Origin: Candidatus Neomicrothrix sp. UBA825
GTDB lineage: Bacteria > Actinomycetota > Acidimicrobiia > Acidimicrobiales > UBA8592
NCBI GenBank assembly: GCA_002295705.1
Contig: DBHP01000050.1
Coordinates: 10,604 to 51,195, forward strand
Length of the DNA: 40,592 nt
Direction of reading: 5' to 3'
Shown piece by piece: positions 1 to 8,203 of the stretch. How positions within the stretch are numbered: the stretch's first letter is position 1; the number at the start of each line of letters is the position of its first letter. Under the pieces are notes generated by a model. That model had not been told where the DNA came from, did no database searches, and worked only from the letters and a program-made list of their open reading frames with translations. The position numbers and the translations under genes are program-made.

Positions 1-1376
1 AATCCCCCAAATGGAGCATACATATGAGGGGCAATTGTATTCAGAGCTACATTCCCACTCTCTAGTTTTTGCGCTATGTCATAAGCTCGTGTTGTATTGC
101 CTGCGTATACATAACTAAATAGCCCATAGTGACTGTCATTCGCTAGTTCAATAGCATGTTCATCTCCATCGTGAGACATGACGACTACAACCGGGCCGAA
201 CGCTTCTTCTTTCACGACATGCATATCAGGATTGCACCCTGCTAATAGTGTGGGGGCAATGAAATAACCGTCTCGGTCAGGGCGCTCACCACCGACGATC
301 ACTTCTGCACCATCATCAATTCCTGATTGAATGAATGATTCAACTCGATCACGATGCGTTTCTGTTATGACAGGGCCTACTAACGTACCTTCCTCTCTTG
401 CATCACCTACTGTCATAAATTCTGATGTTGCCTTAAGCGTGGCTACTGTTTCTTCATAAATGCTTTTATGACAGATCACTCGTGTAGGCGCTGTGCAGAT
501 TTGGCCACTATGGAACCCCCAAACACTTGCGATTCCCCCAACGGCTGCTTGTATGTCACAATCTTCAGTCATGATTAAAGCCCCTTTGCCTCCAAGCTCC
601 ATGAGTAGTCTCTTCATAGTTTTCCCACCGCTCTCCATGATCTTTGCACCCACCATTGAGCTCCCTGTAAAAGAAATCATATTGACATCAGAGCTATCGA
701 CTAGAGCGGCACCAATTTCTGGGGCGGACCCGACGATCACATTAACTACTCCTGGAGGGAATATTGAATTGAGAACCTCTCCTAACTTGATGACCGCTAA
801 GGGGTCCTGAGGTGCTGGTTTGATAATAACTGTATTCCCCATTGCCAAAGCTGGAGCTATCTTGCCTGCTACGTTCACCAAGGGAAAATTGTAAGGGGTG
901 ATGCATGCTACGACTCCGGCTGGTTGCCGAATCACATTACCTGTAATTAAAGACTCAGGAGCCAGAGCGCTAGCAGCTGAATAAACTGGAGTGAGAGGTT
1001 GATTCATTTCAAAAGATTTTGAGTAATATCGGAATCTGTCTATAAAAGCGCCTGCAACTTGCATGGTTTTTGCTATTCGCATCGTTGCGCCTGTTTCGGC
1101 TTGCACGAGATCAACCCATTCAGCGCTTGCTACTTCAAGTGCATCCGCTGCTTTTGCGATATAAGAGCAGCGTTCATCCATTGTGAGCGCTTTCCATTTA
1201 GGTAGTGCCTCCTTCGCTGCTACAGCTGCTTGAAGAGTTTGTTGAACTGTGGCCTCAGGAGCTTTCCCCACAATTTCTGTTGTGTTTGGATCGATAATGT
1301 CATAGTGGGCACTGGTAGAGATCTCTTCACCTCCTACGAGCAGTTTCCATTCATAATCTTGATCTATATTCGCCAT
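1..1376 (-). CDS. NAD(P)-dependent aldehyde dehydrogenase (C-terminus cut by window edge)
   Basis: Oxidises an aldehyde to the carboxylic acid with NAD(P)+; the natural substrate cannot be read from sequence. The frame is open from an ATG at 1376 to the left edge, giving about 458 of the usual 475-500 residues. The catalytic pair is visible: the general-base Glu in MELGGK at residue 260 and the nucleophilic Cys in GQICTAPTR at residue 294, 34 residues apart as in classical ALDHs. The cofactor-site stretch SFTGSSMVG and the late motif EEAFGPVV are also present. An AGGAG ribosome binding site lies a few bases before the ATG. It is divergent from the amidohydrolase at 1470 across 93 bases, so the two may share a regulatory region. 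The stop codon lies outside the window. Confidence 0.93.
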   Translation of the reverse strand, partial: MANIDQDYEWKLLVGGEEISTSAHYDIIDPNTTEIVGKAPEATVQQTLQAAVAAKEALPKWKALTMDERCSYIAKAADALEVASAEWVDLVQAETGATMRIAKTMQVAGAFIDRFRYYSKSFEMNQPLTPVYSAASALAPESLITGNVIRQPAGVVACITPYNFPLVNVAGKIAPALAMGNTVIIKPAPQDPLAVIKLGEVLNSIFPPGVVNVIVGSAPEIGAALVDSSDVNMISFTGSSMVGAKIMESGGKTMKRLLMELGGKGALIMTEDCDIQAAVGGIASVWGFHSGQICTAPTRVICHKSIYEETVATLKATSEFMTVGDAREEGTLVGPVITETHRDRVESFIQSGIDDGAEVIVGGERPDRDGYFIAPTLLAGCNPDMHVVKEEAFGPVVVVMSHDGDEHAIELANDSHYGLFSYVYAGNTTRAYDIAQKLESGNVALNTIAPHMYAPFGG

Positions 1377-1469
1377 AACATCTCCTCGTCATTATCCCTG
1401 TTTCATATTATGTCCATTGTGAAATAAGGGGTATATCCACTAACGTATCTCTGAGAAGGGAAGGTAGCA

Positions 1470-3188
1470 ATGTTTGATGTGATCCTTAAAGGTGGAGAAG
1501 TCATTGACGGGACTGGAAAGACGCGATTCAAAAGCGATGTTGGCATCATTGGCGACAAAATAACTGCGATTGAAGATTTATCATCATCGGAATCGAAGTC
1601 TGTTATTGACACATCTGGAAAAGTTGTTTGCCCTGGCTTCGTTGACGTTCATACCCATCTGGATGCTCAAGTATTTTGGGATGGGACGTTATCTCCTTCT
1701 CCGCTTCACGGAGTGACCACAGTTGTAGGTGGGAATTGTGGTTTCACTATTGCCCCTCTCAGTGATGACCCTGACGTTGGAGATTATTTAATGAAGATGC
1801 TTTCACGTGTAGAGGGCATTCCTCTTGAATGTCTTCAGGAGGGAGTCCCTTGGAATTGGAAATCAACTTCAGAATATTTTGACTCAATGGGGGGTGACTT
1901 ATCGATTAATGCTGGTTTTAAAGTGGGTCATAGTGCTCTTAGGAGAGTCGTAATGGGAGCTGCCGCTACAGAGCGTGAAGCTACTGACGACGAATTATCG
2001 GCAATGCAGGAGTTACTTCGCTTGGGGCTGGAAGCTGGCGGATTAGGATTTTCATCGTCATGGTCGAGAACACATAATGATCCATTTGGCAATATGGTGC
2101 CGAGTAGGTATGCAAATAGAAGTGAACTAATCGCGTTGTGCGAAGTACTTTCTGATTTTGATGGAACATCAATAGAATTCATTCCTGCCCTAGGACCCTT
2201 TGAGCAGTGGGCAATGGACTTAATGGCCGACATGTCCGTTGCTGCTAACAGTCCTCTCAACTGGAATGTCTTGAATATAAATGCGAGAACACTTGAGGAA
2301 GGCAAGAAAAAATTGGAAGCAGGCGATATTGCCGCTTCGAAAGGTGGAAAGGTCATTGCGCTAACAGTACCGATGACACTTGGCTTGCACCTAAATTTCT
2401 TGGGTGGATTTGTACTTGATGCTCTTCCTGAGTGGGAGAACTTCATTCTTAAAAGTCGGAAAGAGAAGATGCAAATACTCAGCGACGAAGACGCACGTAA
2501 AGAACTTGACGATTTTGCTCAACAAGATGGCCCTCTTCGGAATGTTGCACACTGGGGAGCCAAGACTATTTTCCACACAAAGGCGCCAGAAAATGAGGGA
2601 TACATCGGTAAAACAATTTATGAAATCTCCGAGGAAGTTGGAAAGAGCCCATGGGATACTCTTGTTGATATTGCTATTGCTGACGAGTTAGAAACTTCTT
2701 TCGGTAATCCTGTAGCTGACGAACCAAATGCTGATTGGGAAGCGAGAGTAGAGGTTTGGCGGGACTCTAGAGCAATTATCGGAGCATCTGATGCTGGAGC
2801 CCATTTAGATTTATTCCTGTCTTCAAATTACACAACTTATATGCTTGGCGAGGCAGTTAGAAAAAGGGCATTATTGGAATTGGAAGAAGCAGTTCATATG
2901 CTCACTGAGGTTCCTGCGAATCTTTATGGCCTTGTAGGTAGAGGCGCAATAAAGCAAGGGAATTATGCGGACGTTATTGTCATTGATGAGAACACGATAG
3001 GTTCACAACCTACTTCTATCGTTAATGACCTTCCTTTAGAAGCTCCTAGACTATTTGCAGGAGCTGATGGAGTTGAGCATGTCTTCTGTAATGGTGAAGA
3101 GATAGTAAGTAGCGGTGAATTTACAAGTAGTCGTCCGGGTTCTGTTCTCAGGTCAGGTACGCACACATCAAACCCTTCAATGGTTTGA
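1470..3188 (+). CDS. Amidohydrolase family 3 protein, N-acyl-D-amino-acid deacylase-like
   Basis: Predicted cytosolic metal-dependent hydrolase of the D-aminoacylase branch of the amidohydrolase superfamily, 572 residues. An N-terminal beta-sandwich (about 1-55) leads into the TIM barrel. Metal-site residues visible are His61 and His63 in DVHTHLD, Cys90 in GGNCGF (the bridging Cys of D-aminoacylases) and Asp441 in SDAGAH. The stretches where authentic D-aminoacylases carry two further His ligands read differently here (around SRYANR at 212-217 and NWNVLN at 264-269), so activity on N-acyl-D-amino acids should not be assumed. The ATG has a GGGAAGG ribosome binding site at good spacing. It is followed 72 bases later by a thiolase and then an SDR on the same strand, suggesting a catabolic operon. 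Many actinobacterial homologues are annotated only as amidohydrolase. Confidence 0.85.
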   Translation: MFDVILKGGEVIDGTGKTRFKSDVGIIGDKITAIEDLSSSESKSVIDTSGKVVCPGFVDVHTHLDAQVFWDGTLSPSPLHGVTTVVGGNCGFTIAPLSDDPDVGDYLMKMLSRVEGIPLECLQEGVPWNWKSTSEYFDSMGGDLSINAGFKVGHSALRRVVMGAAATEREATDDELSAMQELLRLGLEAGGLGFSSSWSRTHNDPFGNMVPSRYANRSELIALCEVLSDFDGTSIEFIPALGPFEQWAMDLMADMSVAANSPLNWNVLNINARTLEEGKKKLEAGDIAASKGGKVIALTVPMTLGLHLNFLGGFVLDALPEWENFILKSRKEKMQILSDEDARKELDDFAQQDGPLRNVAHWGAKTIFHTKAPENEGYIGKTIYEISEEVGKSPWDTLVDIAIADELETSFGNPVADEPNADWEARVEVWRDSRAIIGASDAGAHLDLFLSSNYTTYMLGEAVRKRALLELEEAVHMLTEVPANLYGLVGRGAIKQGNYADVIVIDENTIGSQPTSIVNDLPLEAPRLFAGADGVEHVFCNGEEIVSSGEFTSSRPGSVLRSGTHTSNPSMV

Positions 3189-3260
3189 TTTCTTGATTTC
3201 CGCTTTCACATTGCCCCTTATCTCCGAGTAGCCTCTGACTAATACATATGAGGAGTTAAC

Positions 3261-4463
3261 ATGGCAGAACCAGTTATTGTAGCAACATCACGAACACCCA
3301 TAGGCCGAGCTTCTAAAGGAAGCCTCGTTGACGCAAGACCAGACGATATGTCAGCGTTTATCGTCAAAGATGTGCTCAGTAAAGTAGACGGACTTGACCC
3401 AGCTGAAGTTGAAGACATTATCTGGGGCATTGGACAGCCCGGTGGCGAAGGAGGCTTTAATATCGGCCGAATTATCGCTGTCATGAATGAAATGGAAGTC
3501 CCTGGAGTCACAGTAAACCGATACTGTTCATCATCATTACAGACAATACGGATGGCCGCCCACGCCATAAAAGCAGGCGAAGGAGACTGTTTCGTTGCAG
3601 GAGGTGTTGAAACTGTGAGCAGATACATGAATGGCGCCGCAGACACTGGGCCACACAATGAATTATTTGCTGATGCCGAACAAAGAAGTGCTGAAAGAAC
3701 ATCAGGTGAACAAGGCAACTGGGAAGCTCCTAACGGATTACCTGATGTCTATATAGCTATGGGCCAAACAGCTGAGAATGTCGCAGAGCATTTAGGTATA
3801 TCAAGAGAAAGGCAAGATGAGTTTGGTGTTCGCTCGCAGAATCTCGCTGAGGCAGCTATGAAGCGGGGCTTTTTTGAACAGGAGATCACTCCATACACGC
3901 TTCCAGATGGATCTGTTGTATCAAAGGATGATGGTATCAGGGAAGGAACAACTCTTGAGGGCGTTTCACAGCTGAACCCTGTATTCCGTCCGGGTGGAAC
4001 AATAACTGCCGGCAATGCTTGTCCCCTTAACGACGGCGCTGCAGCAGTTGTGGTGATGAGCGACACTCGGGCCAAGGAGCTTGGTCTACAACCTTTGGCG
4101 CGAATAGTTGCAAGTGGAGTTTCGGCTTTAAATCCTGAAATCATGGGCCTTGGACCTATCGATGCGTGCAGACAAGTGCTAGACCGAGCCGGAATGCAAA
4201 TGAGCGACATTGACCTAGTTGAGATCAATGAAGCATTCGCAGTGCAAGTACTCGGATCTGCTGATGCCTTAGGTATCAATATTGACGAACAACTGAATAT
4301 AAATGGTGGAGCAATTGCTTTAGGGCATCCTTTCGGCATGACCGGATCTAGAATCATGACCACATTGATTAATAGTTTGCACGATGCTGACAAGCAATTT
4401 GGTTTAGAAACGATGTGCGTTGGCGGTGGGCAAGGCATGGCAATGTTAATTGAAAGACTGTGA
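3261..4463 (+). CDS. Thiolase family protein (acetyl-CoA C-acyltransferase)
   Basis: Thiolase that cleaves 3-ketoacyl-CoA with CoA, or runs the reverse condensation; 400 residues, the normal family length. The full catalytic set is present: nucleophile Cys89 in NRYCSSSLQ, His356 in GHPFGMTGSR and the second Cys386 in MCVGGGQG. The EINEAFA motif lies near 323-329. The ATG is preceded by GAGGAG at 6-7 bases. It sits between an amidohydrolase and a short-chain dehydrogenase in the same direction, consistent with beta-oxidation-like breakdown of an acyl-CoA made from the amidohydrolase product, though that link is inference. Chain-length or steroid specificity cannot be decided from the sequence alone. 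Confidence 0.93.
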   Translation: MAEPVIVATSRTPIGRASKGSLVDARPDDMSAFIVKDVLSKVDGLDPAEVEDIIWGIGQPGGEGGFNIGRIIAVMNEMEVPGVTVNRYCSSSLQTIRMAAHAIKAGEGDCFVAGGVETVSRYMNGAADTGPHNELFADAEQRSAERTSGEQGNWEAPNGLPDVYIAMGQTAENVAEHLGISRERQDEFGVRSQNLAEAAMKRGFFEQEITPYTLPDGSVVSKDDGIREGTTLEGVSQLNPVFRPGGTITAGNACPLNDGAAAVVVMSDTRAKELGLQPLARIVASGVSALNPEIMGLGPIDACRQVLDRAGMQMSDIDLVEINEAFAVQVLGSADALGINIDEQLNINGGAIALGHPFGMTGSRIMTTLINSLHDADKQFGLETMCVGGGQGMAMLIERL

Positions 4464-4513
4464 GCTTCAGCTAAACCATGTGATTGGATCTCTTAAAATA
4501 ATAAGGAGTCAAG

Positions 4514-5401
4514 GTGGGACGATTAGATAATAAAGTAGCTGTTGTAACGGGAGCAGGCAGCGGGGTGGGGAGAGAACACGCCTTGTTACTTGCTTCGGAA
4601 GGGGCTCAAGTCGTCGTGAATGATATTGGAGAGGCCGCTGATGAGACAGTTGCTAGCATAAAAGCAAAGGGTGGGGAAGCTGTTTCTCATTTCGGAAGCG
4701 TTTCAGACTGGAACACTGGAGAGGATTTAGTCACAACGGCACTTGAAACTTTTGGCGATCTTCATATTTTAATCAATAACGCTGGAATACTGCGAGATGC
4801 TATGAGCTTCTCAATGAGCGAACAGGAATTTGATGAAGTCATTGCCGTTCATTTAAAGGGGCACTTTGTTTGCGCTCGTGCAGCTGCTATCTACTGGAGA
4901 AATCAATCTAAGGCGGGAAAGGACTCAGCTCGAAGAATGGTCCACACTACAAGTGAATCAGGACTATTTGGTGGCCCAGCTCAATCAAATTACGCATCTG
5001 CTAAGGGAGGAATACTTACTCTTTCTCTGACGCTTGGAAGAGAGTTATCAAAGTATGGTGTCACGACTAATGTTGTTGCTCCGCGAGCGCGAACAGGACT
5101 AACTGATTACATACAGTCAATGGCTGCACCAGAAAGCACTGATCAATTTGATGTCTATCACCCTGCTAATGTTTCTCCCTTTGTAGCTTGGCTATGCACA
5201 GATGAGGCGCAGGACGTAAATGGGCAAGCATTCATTGTCGGTGGTAGTGGTGTCTGGTGGATGCGGAGCTGGTCACATATTAATCACATTAAACTAGACG
5301 CCCAAAAACTATCTATCAGCCAGATTGGTGAGCTTAAGGATGAACTATTCAATGGTGAAGACACGGGAATTCCTGCTTTTGCGGCACCCAAATTCGGCTA
5401 G
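4514..5401 (+). CDS. Short-chain dehydrogenase/reductase (SDR), probable hydroxyacyl-CoA or alcohol dehydrogenase
   Basis: NAD(P)-dependent oxidoreductase with a Rossmann fold, 295 residues. The cofactor motif TGAGSGVG is at 12-19, the structural NNAG at 88-91, and the active-site Ser in TTSESG with Tyr160 and Lys164 (YASAK) follow in the classical order. An acidic residue (Asp37) at the end of beta-2 favours NAD over NADP. The C-terminal 50 residues extend past the usual 250-residue core, as in multifunctional-enzyme-type 3-hydroxyacyl-CoA dehydrogenases found beside thiolases. The start is a GTG with AAGGAG five bases ahead. It is 50 bases downstream of the thiolase and is probably co-transcribed. 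Confidence 0.9.
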   Translation: MGRLDNKVAVVTGAGSGVGREHALLLASEGAQVVVNDIGEAADETVASIKAKGGEAVSHFGSVSDWNTGEDLVTTALETFGDLHILINNAGILRDAMSFSMSEQEFDEVIAVHLKGHFVCARAAAIYWRNQSKAGKDSARRMVHTTSESGLFGGPAQSNYASAKGGILTLSLTLGRELSKYGVTTNVVAPRARTGLTDYIQSMAAPESTDQFDVYHPANVSPFVAWLCTDEAQDVNGQAFIVGGSGVWWMRSWSHINHIKLDAQKLSISQIGELKDELFNGEDTGIPAFAAPKFG

Positions 5402-5426
5402 CCCCCATACAGGTTCACTCGGGGCT
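5400..5426. terminator. Possible bidirectional stem-loop between convergent genes
   Basis: AGCCCC at 5400-5405 pairs perfectly with GGGGCT at 5421-5426 around a 15-base loop. The arms overlap the stop codons of the SDR (plus strand) and of the lipoprotein (minus strand), which are only 13 bases apart. Neither side has a clear run of T, so this is a candidate terminator by position rather than a textbook one. Confidence 0.3.
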
Positions 5427-6812
5427 CTCTAATTCCTCTTCAACCTCTTCCAGGTTGGTAGTTGCTTTCAACTCTACGAGACTCTCATCTTCACAACTTA
5501 ATTCCCCTGGGCGAAGAGGAAACTCTCTTTCCCATAGGCCATCATCAAAAGTCATGATTACAAAACATGAGGATGGAATGACATCAGCGGGGTTAGAAAT
5601 CCCGTGAAGCCCGCGTGCATCCCAGAAAGTAATACTTTTTGCAGCTACAAGGACACCCTCTTGGCTGAGAGTTTCAGGTTTGTATGACGCAGAGTTCGTT
5701 CCAACTGACCGAGAGACCGCTTCTTCGAATAGCAGGGCGGCGCTCCAAGCCGCTATACCGGCGGCTGTGGGTTTGGAGTCAGATCCGTGAGCCACGCTCA
5801 TAAAAAATAGGTATCTTAATAATTCATCGTTTAATTCGGCTTCCTCTATTGGGAGGTGCGGCAACCAAACTGAGACTCCTTGACCTGATTCACCTGCAGA
5901 TGCTACCCAATCTGGGTTATAACACTTTTGCCCGCAACTGATAAAGCGGAAAGACTTTTCAGGGTCGATATCTTTCAAAGCATCCAAAAATCGTATCAGC
6001 TCTCTTCCACTTGTAACCCAAACAAGAGAATCGCTTTCTGTTTGGAGCAAAGCTTCGGCTTCAGACTGGAAGTCGCTTTCGATTCGATATACGGGGCTAT
6101 GCGAAAATTTGAGTCCCTGAGAAGTGGCTGATTCTAACAACCTCTCACCGGCAAGAACAATCGAAGGTAGTTCCGGAAGAAGGGTGGCTACACTTTCAAT
6201 TTCTGAAGGGTTGCTTTGCGCAAAATATGATGCCCAACCCGCATTACTAGTAACTCCTGCAATTGGGTTGGACTGATAGGTTTGTCCTGAGTAAAGCCTC
6301 CGCAGTGAAAATGTCGCGGCTGGGAAATCAGGCAGTAAGCATTCTGGAGATTGCAGTAAATTTAACCCATCGGAGTCATTTACCGCAAATGAGCCGACTA
6401 GCGCGAAGTAATTCCCTTCGCAAACAGCATTGATTGCCTCAACGTGGCGAAAGGTGGCAGAATCTACTCTTTCAACTATTATTTCTCTTCCCGCTAATTT
6501 AGTTGATCGGTTTACTGATTCGGCCCAGGCTTCTACTGATTGCCAAACGCTTAAGCCCTCTGAGTCGTTGAGATATTCATTTGGACCATCTGCAATGACT
6601 GCTATGCGAATAGTTGTATCCGTTAATCCGGATTCCATTTCTTGCGTAAGTTGATTCATATCATCACTCATAACTGGTGGTGGTTGTGATTCAAGAGGGG
6701 GTGGCTCGGGTGGGAGTTCTGCAAGAGGTATCACTGGATCCGAGCATGATGCCAGCAGTACAAGAGGCAACAAAAAAAGCAGCGATCGAGGTAGGACCCA
6801 TTGAAGATTCAC
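5415..6812 (-). CDS. Lipoprotein with a periplasmic-binding-protein-like fold (branched-chain amino acid ABC receptor type)
   Basis: Predicted surface lipoprotein of 465 residues. A short basic N-terminus and a hydrophobic stretch (9-20) end in the lipobox L-A-S-C with the lipidated Cys at 23. A Pro- and Glu-rich linker follows (about 25-60), then a region resembling type I periplasmic binding proteins of the Leu/Ile/Val ABC receptor family, and an acidic tail rich in Glu. No ABC permease or ATPase gene is nearby, so it may act as a stand-alone sensor or receptor. The start is GTG with no ribosome binding site; a TANNNT box lies exactly six bases upstream, suggesting a leaderless transcript. 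It is divergent from the MFS gene at 6934. Ligand unknown. Confidence 0.75.
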   Translation of the reverse strand: MNLQWVLPRSLLFLLPLVLLASCSDPVIPLAELPPEPPPLESQPPPVMSDDMNQLTQEMESGLTDTTIRIAVIADGPNEYLNDSEGLSVWQSVEAWAESVNRSTKLAGREIIVERVDSATFRHVEAINAVCEGNYFALVGSFAVNDSDGLNLLQSPECLLPDFPAATFSLRRLYSGQTYQSNPIAGVTSNAGWASYFAQSNPSEIESVATLLPELPSIVLAGERLLESATSQGLKFSHSPVYRIESDFQSEAEALLQTESDSLVWVTSGRELIRFLDALKDIDPEKSFRFISCGQKCYNPDWVASAGESGQGVSVWLPHLPIEEAELNDELLRYLFFMSVAHGSDSKPTAAGIAAWSAALLFEEAVSRSVGTNSASYKPETLSQEGVLVAAKSITFWDARGLHGISNPADVIPSSCFVIMTFDDGLWEREFPLRPGELSCEDESLVELKATTNLEEVEEELESPE

Positions 6813-6818
6813 ACTCTA

Positions 6819-6824
6819 AGACTA
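6819..6824 (-). promoter_or_regulatory. Candidate -10 box of a leaderless promoter for the lipoprotein gene
   Basis: Read on the minus strand the hexamer is TAGTCT (TANNNT), followed by six bases and the GTG at 6812. That places the expected transcription start on the start codon. No Shine-Dalgarno sequence is seen. The same geometry recurs at several other genes in the window. Confidence 0.5.
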
Positions 6825-6921
6825 ATACCCTAATTGACAAGAACGATGTCGCTTCTAAATCTAGATGAAGAGTTCAAAACGCTTTTCAACCATTAGGGGC
6901 ATAATTATCCAAATGTTTCAC

Positions 6922-6927
6922 TAGTGT
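6922..6927 (+). promoter_or_regulatory. Candidate -10 box of a leaderless promoter for the MFS gene
   Basis: TAGTGT (TANNNT), then six bases (TAGAGG), then the GTG at 6934. The AGAGG in the spacer directly touches the start codon and is too close to work as a normal ribosome binding site. A perfect TTGACA further upstream (6834-6839) lacks a convincing -10 partner. Confidence 0.5.
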
Positions 6928-6933
6928 TAGAGG

Positions 6934-8178
6934 GTGTCATTCCTTGAAGATAATACGAAATTGACCGCATTTCGTGCTTTCTCTCATCGCGAGTTTCGCA
7001 AATTTTACGTAGGGTCTATTGCCGCACAGGTAGGATTTTGGTTTTCGCACATTTCGTATCAGGCACTTATGTCTGATCTCACAAAGGACGAATTGTGGGT
7101 TTCAATGCTTTTCGTGGTGACTTTTCTTCCTGTTCTCTTCTTTGGGCCATTGGGCGGGCTTCTTGCTGATCGCCTTGATCGCAAGAAGCTACTTCTTAGT
7201 TCTTATGCAGCTCTAATTGTTGTTTCAGGTATTCAGGTTTTCTTAGTTGCAGTTGACGCAATTTCGCCTACTATCTTACTTTTGACTTCATTTCTCATTG
7301 GTCTTGTTATGGCTGTTTTGAGCCCTGTCGTTCAGGCAGTAACTGCGAATACTGTTCCTCCAGAAGACCTAGCAAGCGCTATTTCCTTGCAAGCTATGTC
7401 TTCAAATGCCAGCAGGGTTATGGGCCCTGCTCTTTGTGCACCTTTGGTAAGTAGCAATTTATATGAGATTTCGTGGTCTTTATATAGCATTGGACTTGCA
7501 CTTGCTTTGATCATTGCCGCTGGGATCACACTCCTTCCATATGAACTCGAGACAGAGCAAGTGGCAGTCAAACAAGGTCTCCTAGATGGAATTAATCATG
7601 CTCGAGAGCGAAGAGATGCATGGCAGGCTCTATTACTGGTGGGCTTTATAAGTATTTTTGGAGTCTCACATGTTGCTCTAACGCCTTCCTTCACAGAGAA
7701 TAGTTTAGGTAAACCGAGTAGCTATTTCGCTTGGTTGGGAGCGGCTACAGGATTTGGTGCACTGATTGGAGCTTTAGCTGCTGGAAGTTTTACGGCTTCG
7801 TCAACTTTGAAACGCGGGTCTTCGCTTGCGGTGCCCTATTGCTTGCTACTGTTTGGTTTTTCTTATGTCACCAATTTTGAGATAGCAATAGTTGTCCAGA
7901 TCTTAGTGGGCTTCTTCTATATCGCTTCGTTCACGACCCTTCAGGTTGTGATTCAAGAACTTGTATCAGAAGAGTTTAGAGGTCGAGTTATGTCCCTGTT
8001 CAATATTGCTTGGGCTGGACTGGTGCCTATTGGCACCTTACTAATGGGTTTACTTGCCAGCTCAACTGGTTTTGATCTGGGAGCATCCGACACAATTACC
8101 CTCACGTCATTGGCGTGTCTCTGCTATGTAGGGCTAGTGGTAGTTAGAAATTCTCGACCTACTGACCTAAATACTTGA
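6934..8178 (+). CDS. MFS transporter, EntS-like/transmembrane secretion effector family
   Basis: Integral membrane protein of 414 residues with about 12 predicted hydrophobic segments, resembling the MFS branch that includes the enterobactin exporter EntS and other efflux carriers. The N-terminus FRAFSHREFRKFYVGS is typical of this branch, and the loop-2/3 motif GGLLADRLDRKK matches the MFS signature G-x-x-x-D-R/K-x-G-R-K/R. A second signature-like stretch, EFRGRVMSL, occurs in the second half. The start is GTG without a ribosome binding site but with a TANNNT box six bases before. It is divergent from the lipoprotein at 5415-6812; the pairing might link sensing and export, but that is speculation. 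Confidence 0.88.
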   Translation: MSFLEDNTKLTAFRAFSHREFRKFYVGSIAAQVGFWFSHISYQALMSDLTKDELWVSMLFVVTFLPVLFFGPLGGLLADRLDRKKLLLSSYAALIVVSGIQVFLVAVDAISPTILLLTSFLIGLVMAVLSPVVQAVTANTVPPEDLASAISLQAMSSNASRVMGPALCAPLVSSNLYEISWSLYSIGLALALIIAAGITLLPYELETEQVAVKQGLLDGINHARERRDAWQALLLVGFISIFGVSHVALTPSFTENSLGKPSSYFAWLGAATGFGALIGALAAGSFTASSTLKRGSSLAVPYCLLLFGFSYVTNFEIAIVVQILVGFFYIASFTTLQVVIQELVSEEFRGRVMSLFNIAWAGLVPIGTLLMGLLASSTGFDLGASDTITLTSLACLCYVGLVVVRNSRPTDLNT

Positions 8179-8203
8179 CAGCCGAAGCCACCAAGTATTC
8201 TTC

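Noticed and set aside
1928..2446. Long minus-strand open frame inside the amidohydrolase gene.
   Set aside because: It is an antisense shadow: no family features, low-complexity composition, and the plus-strand protein is unmistakable.
6834..6862. Exact TTGACA at 6834-6839 as a classical promoter for the MFS gene at 6934.
   Set aside because: No acceptable -10 hexamer occurs at 16-18 bases, and the leaderless box at 6922-6927 explains the start better.
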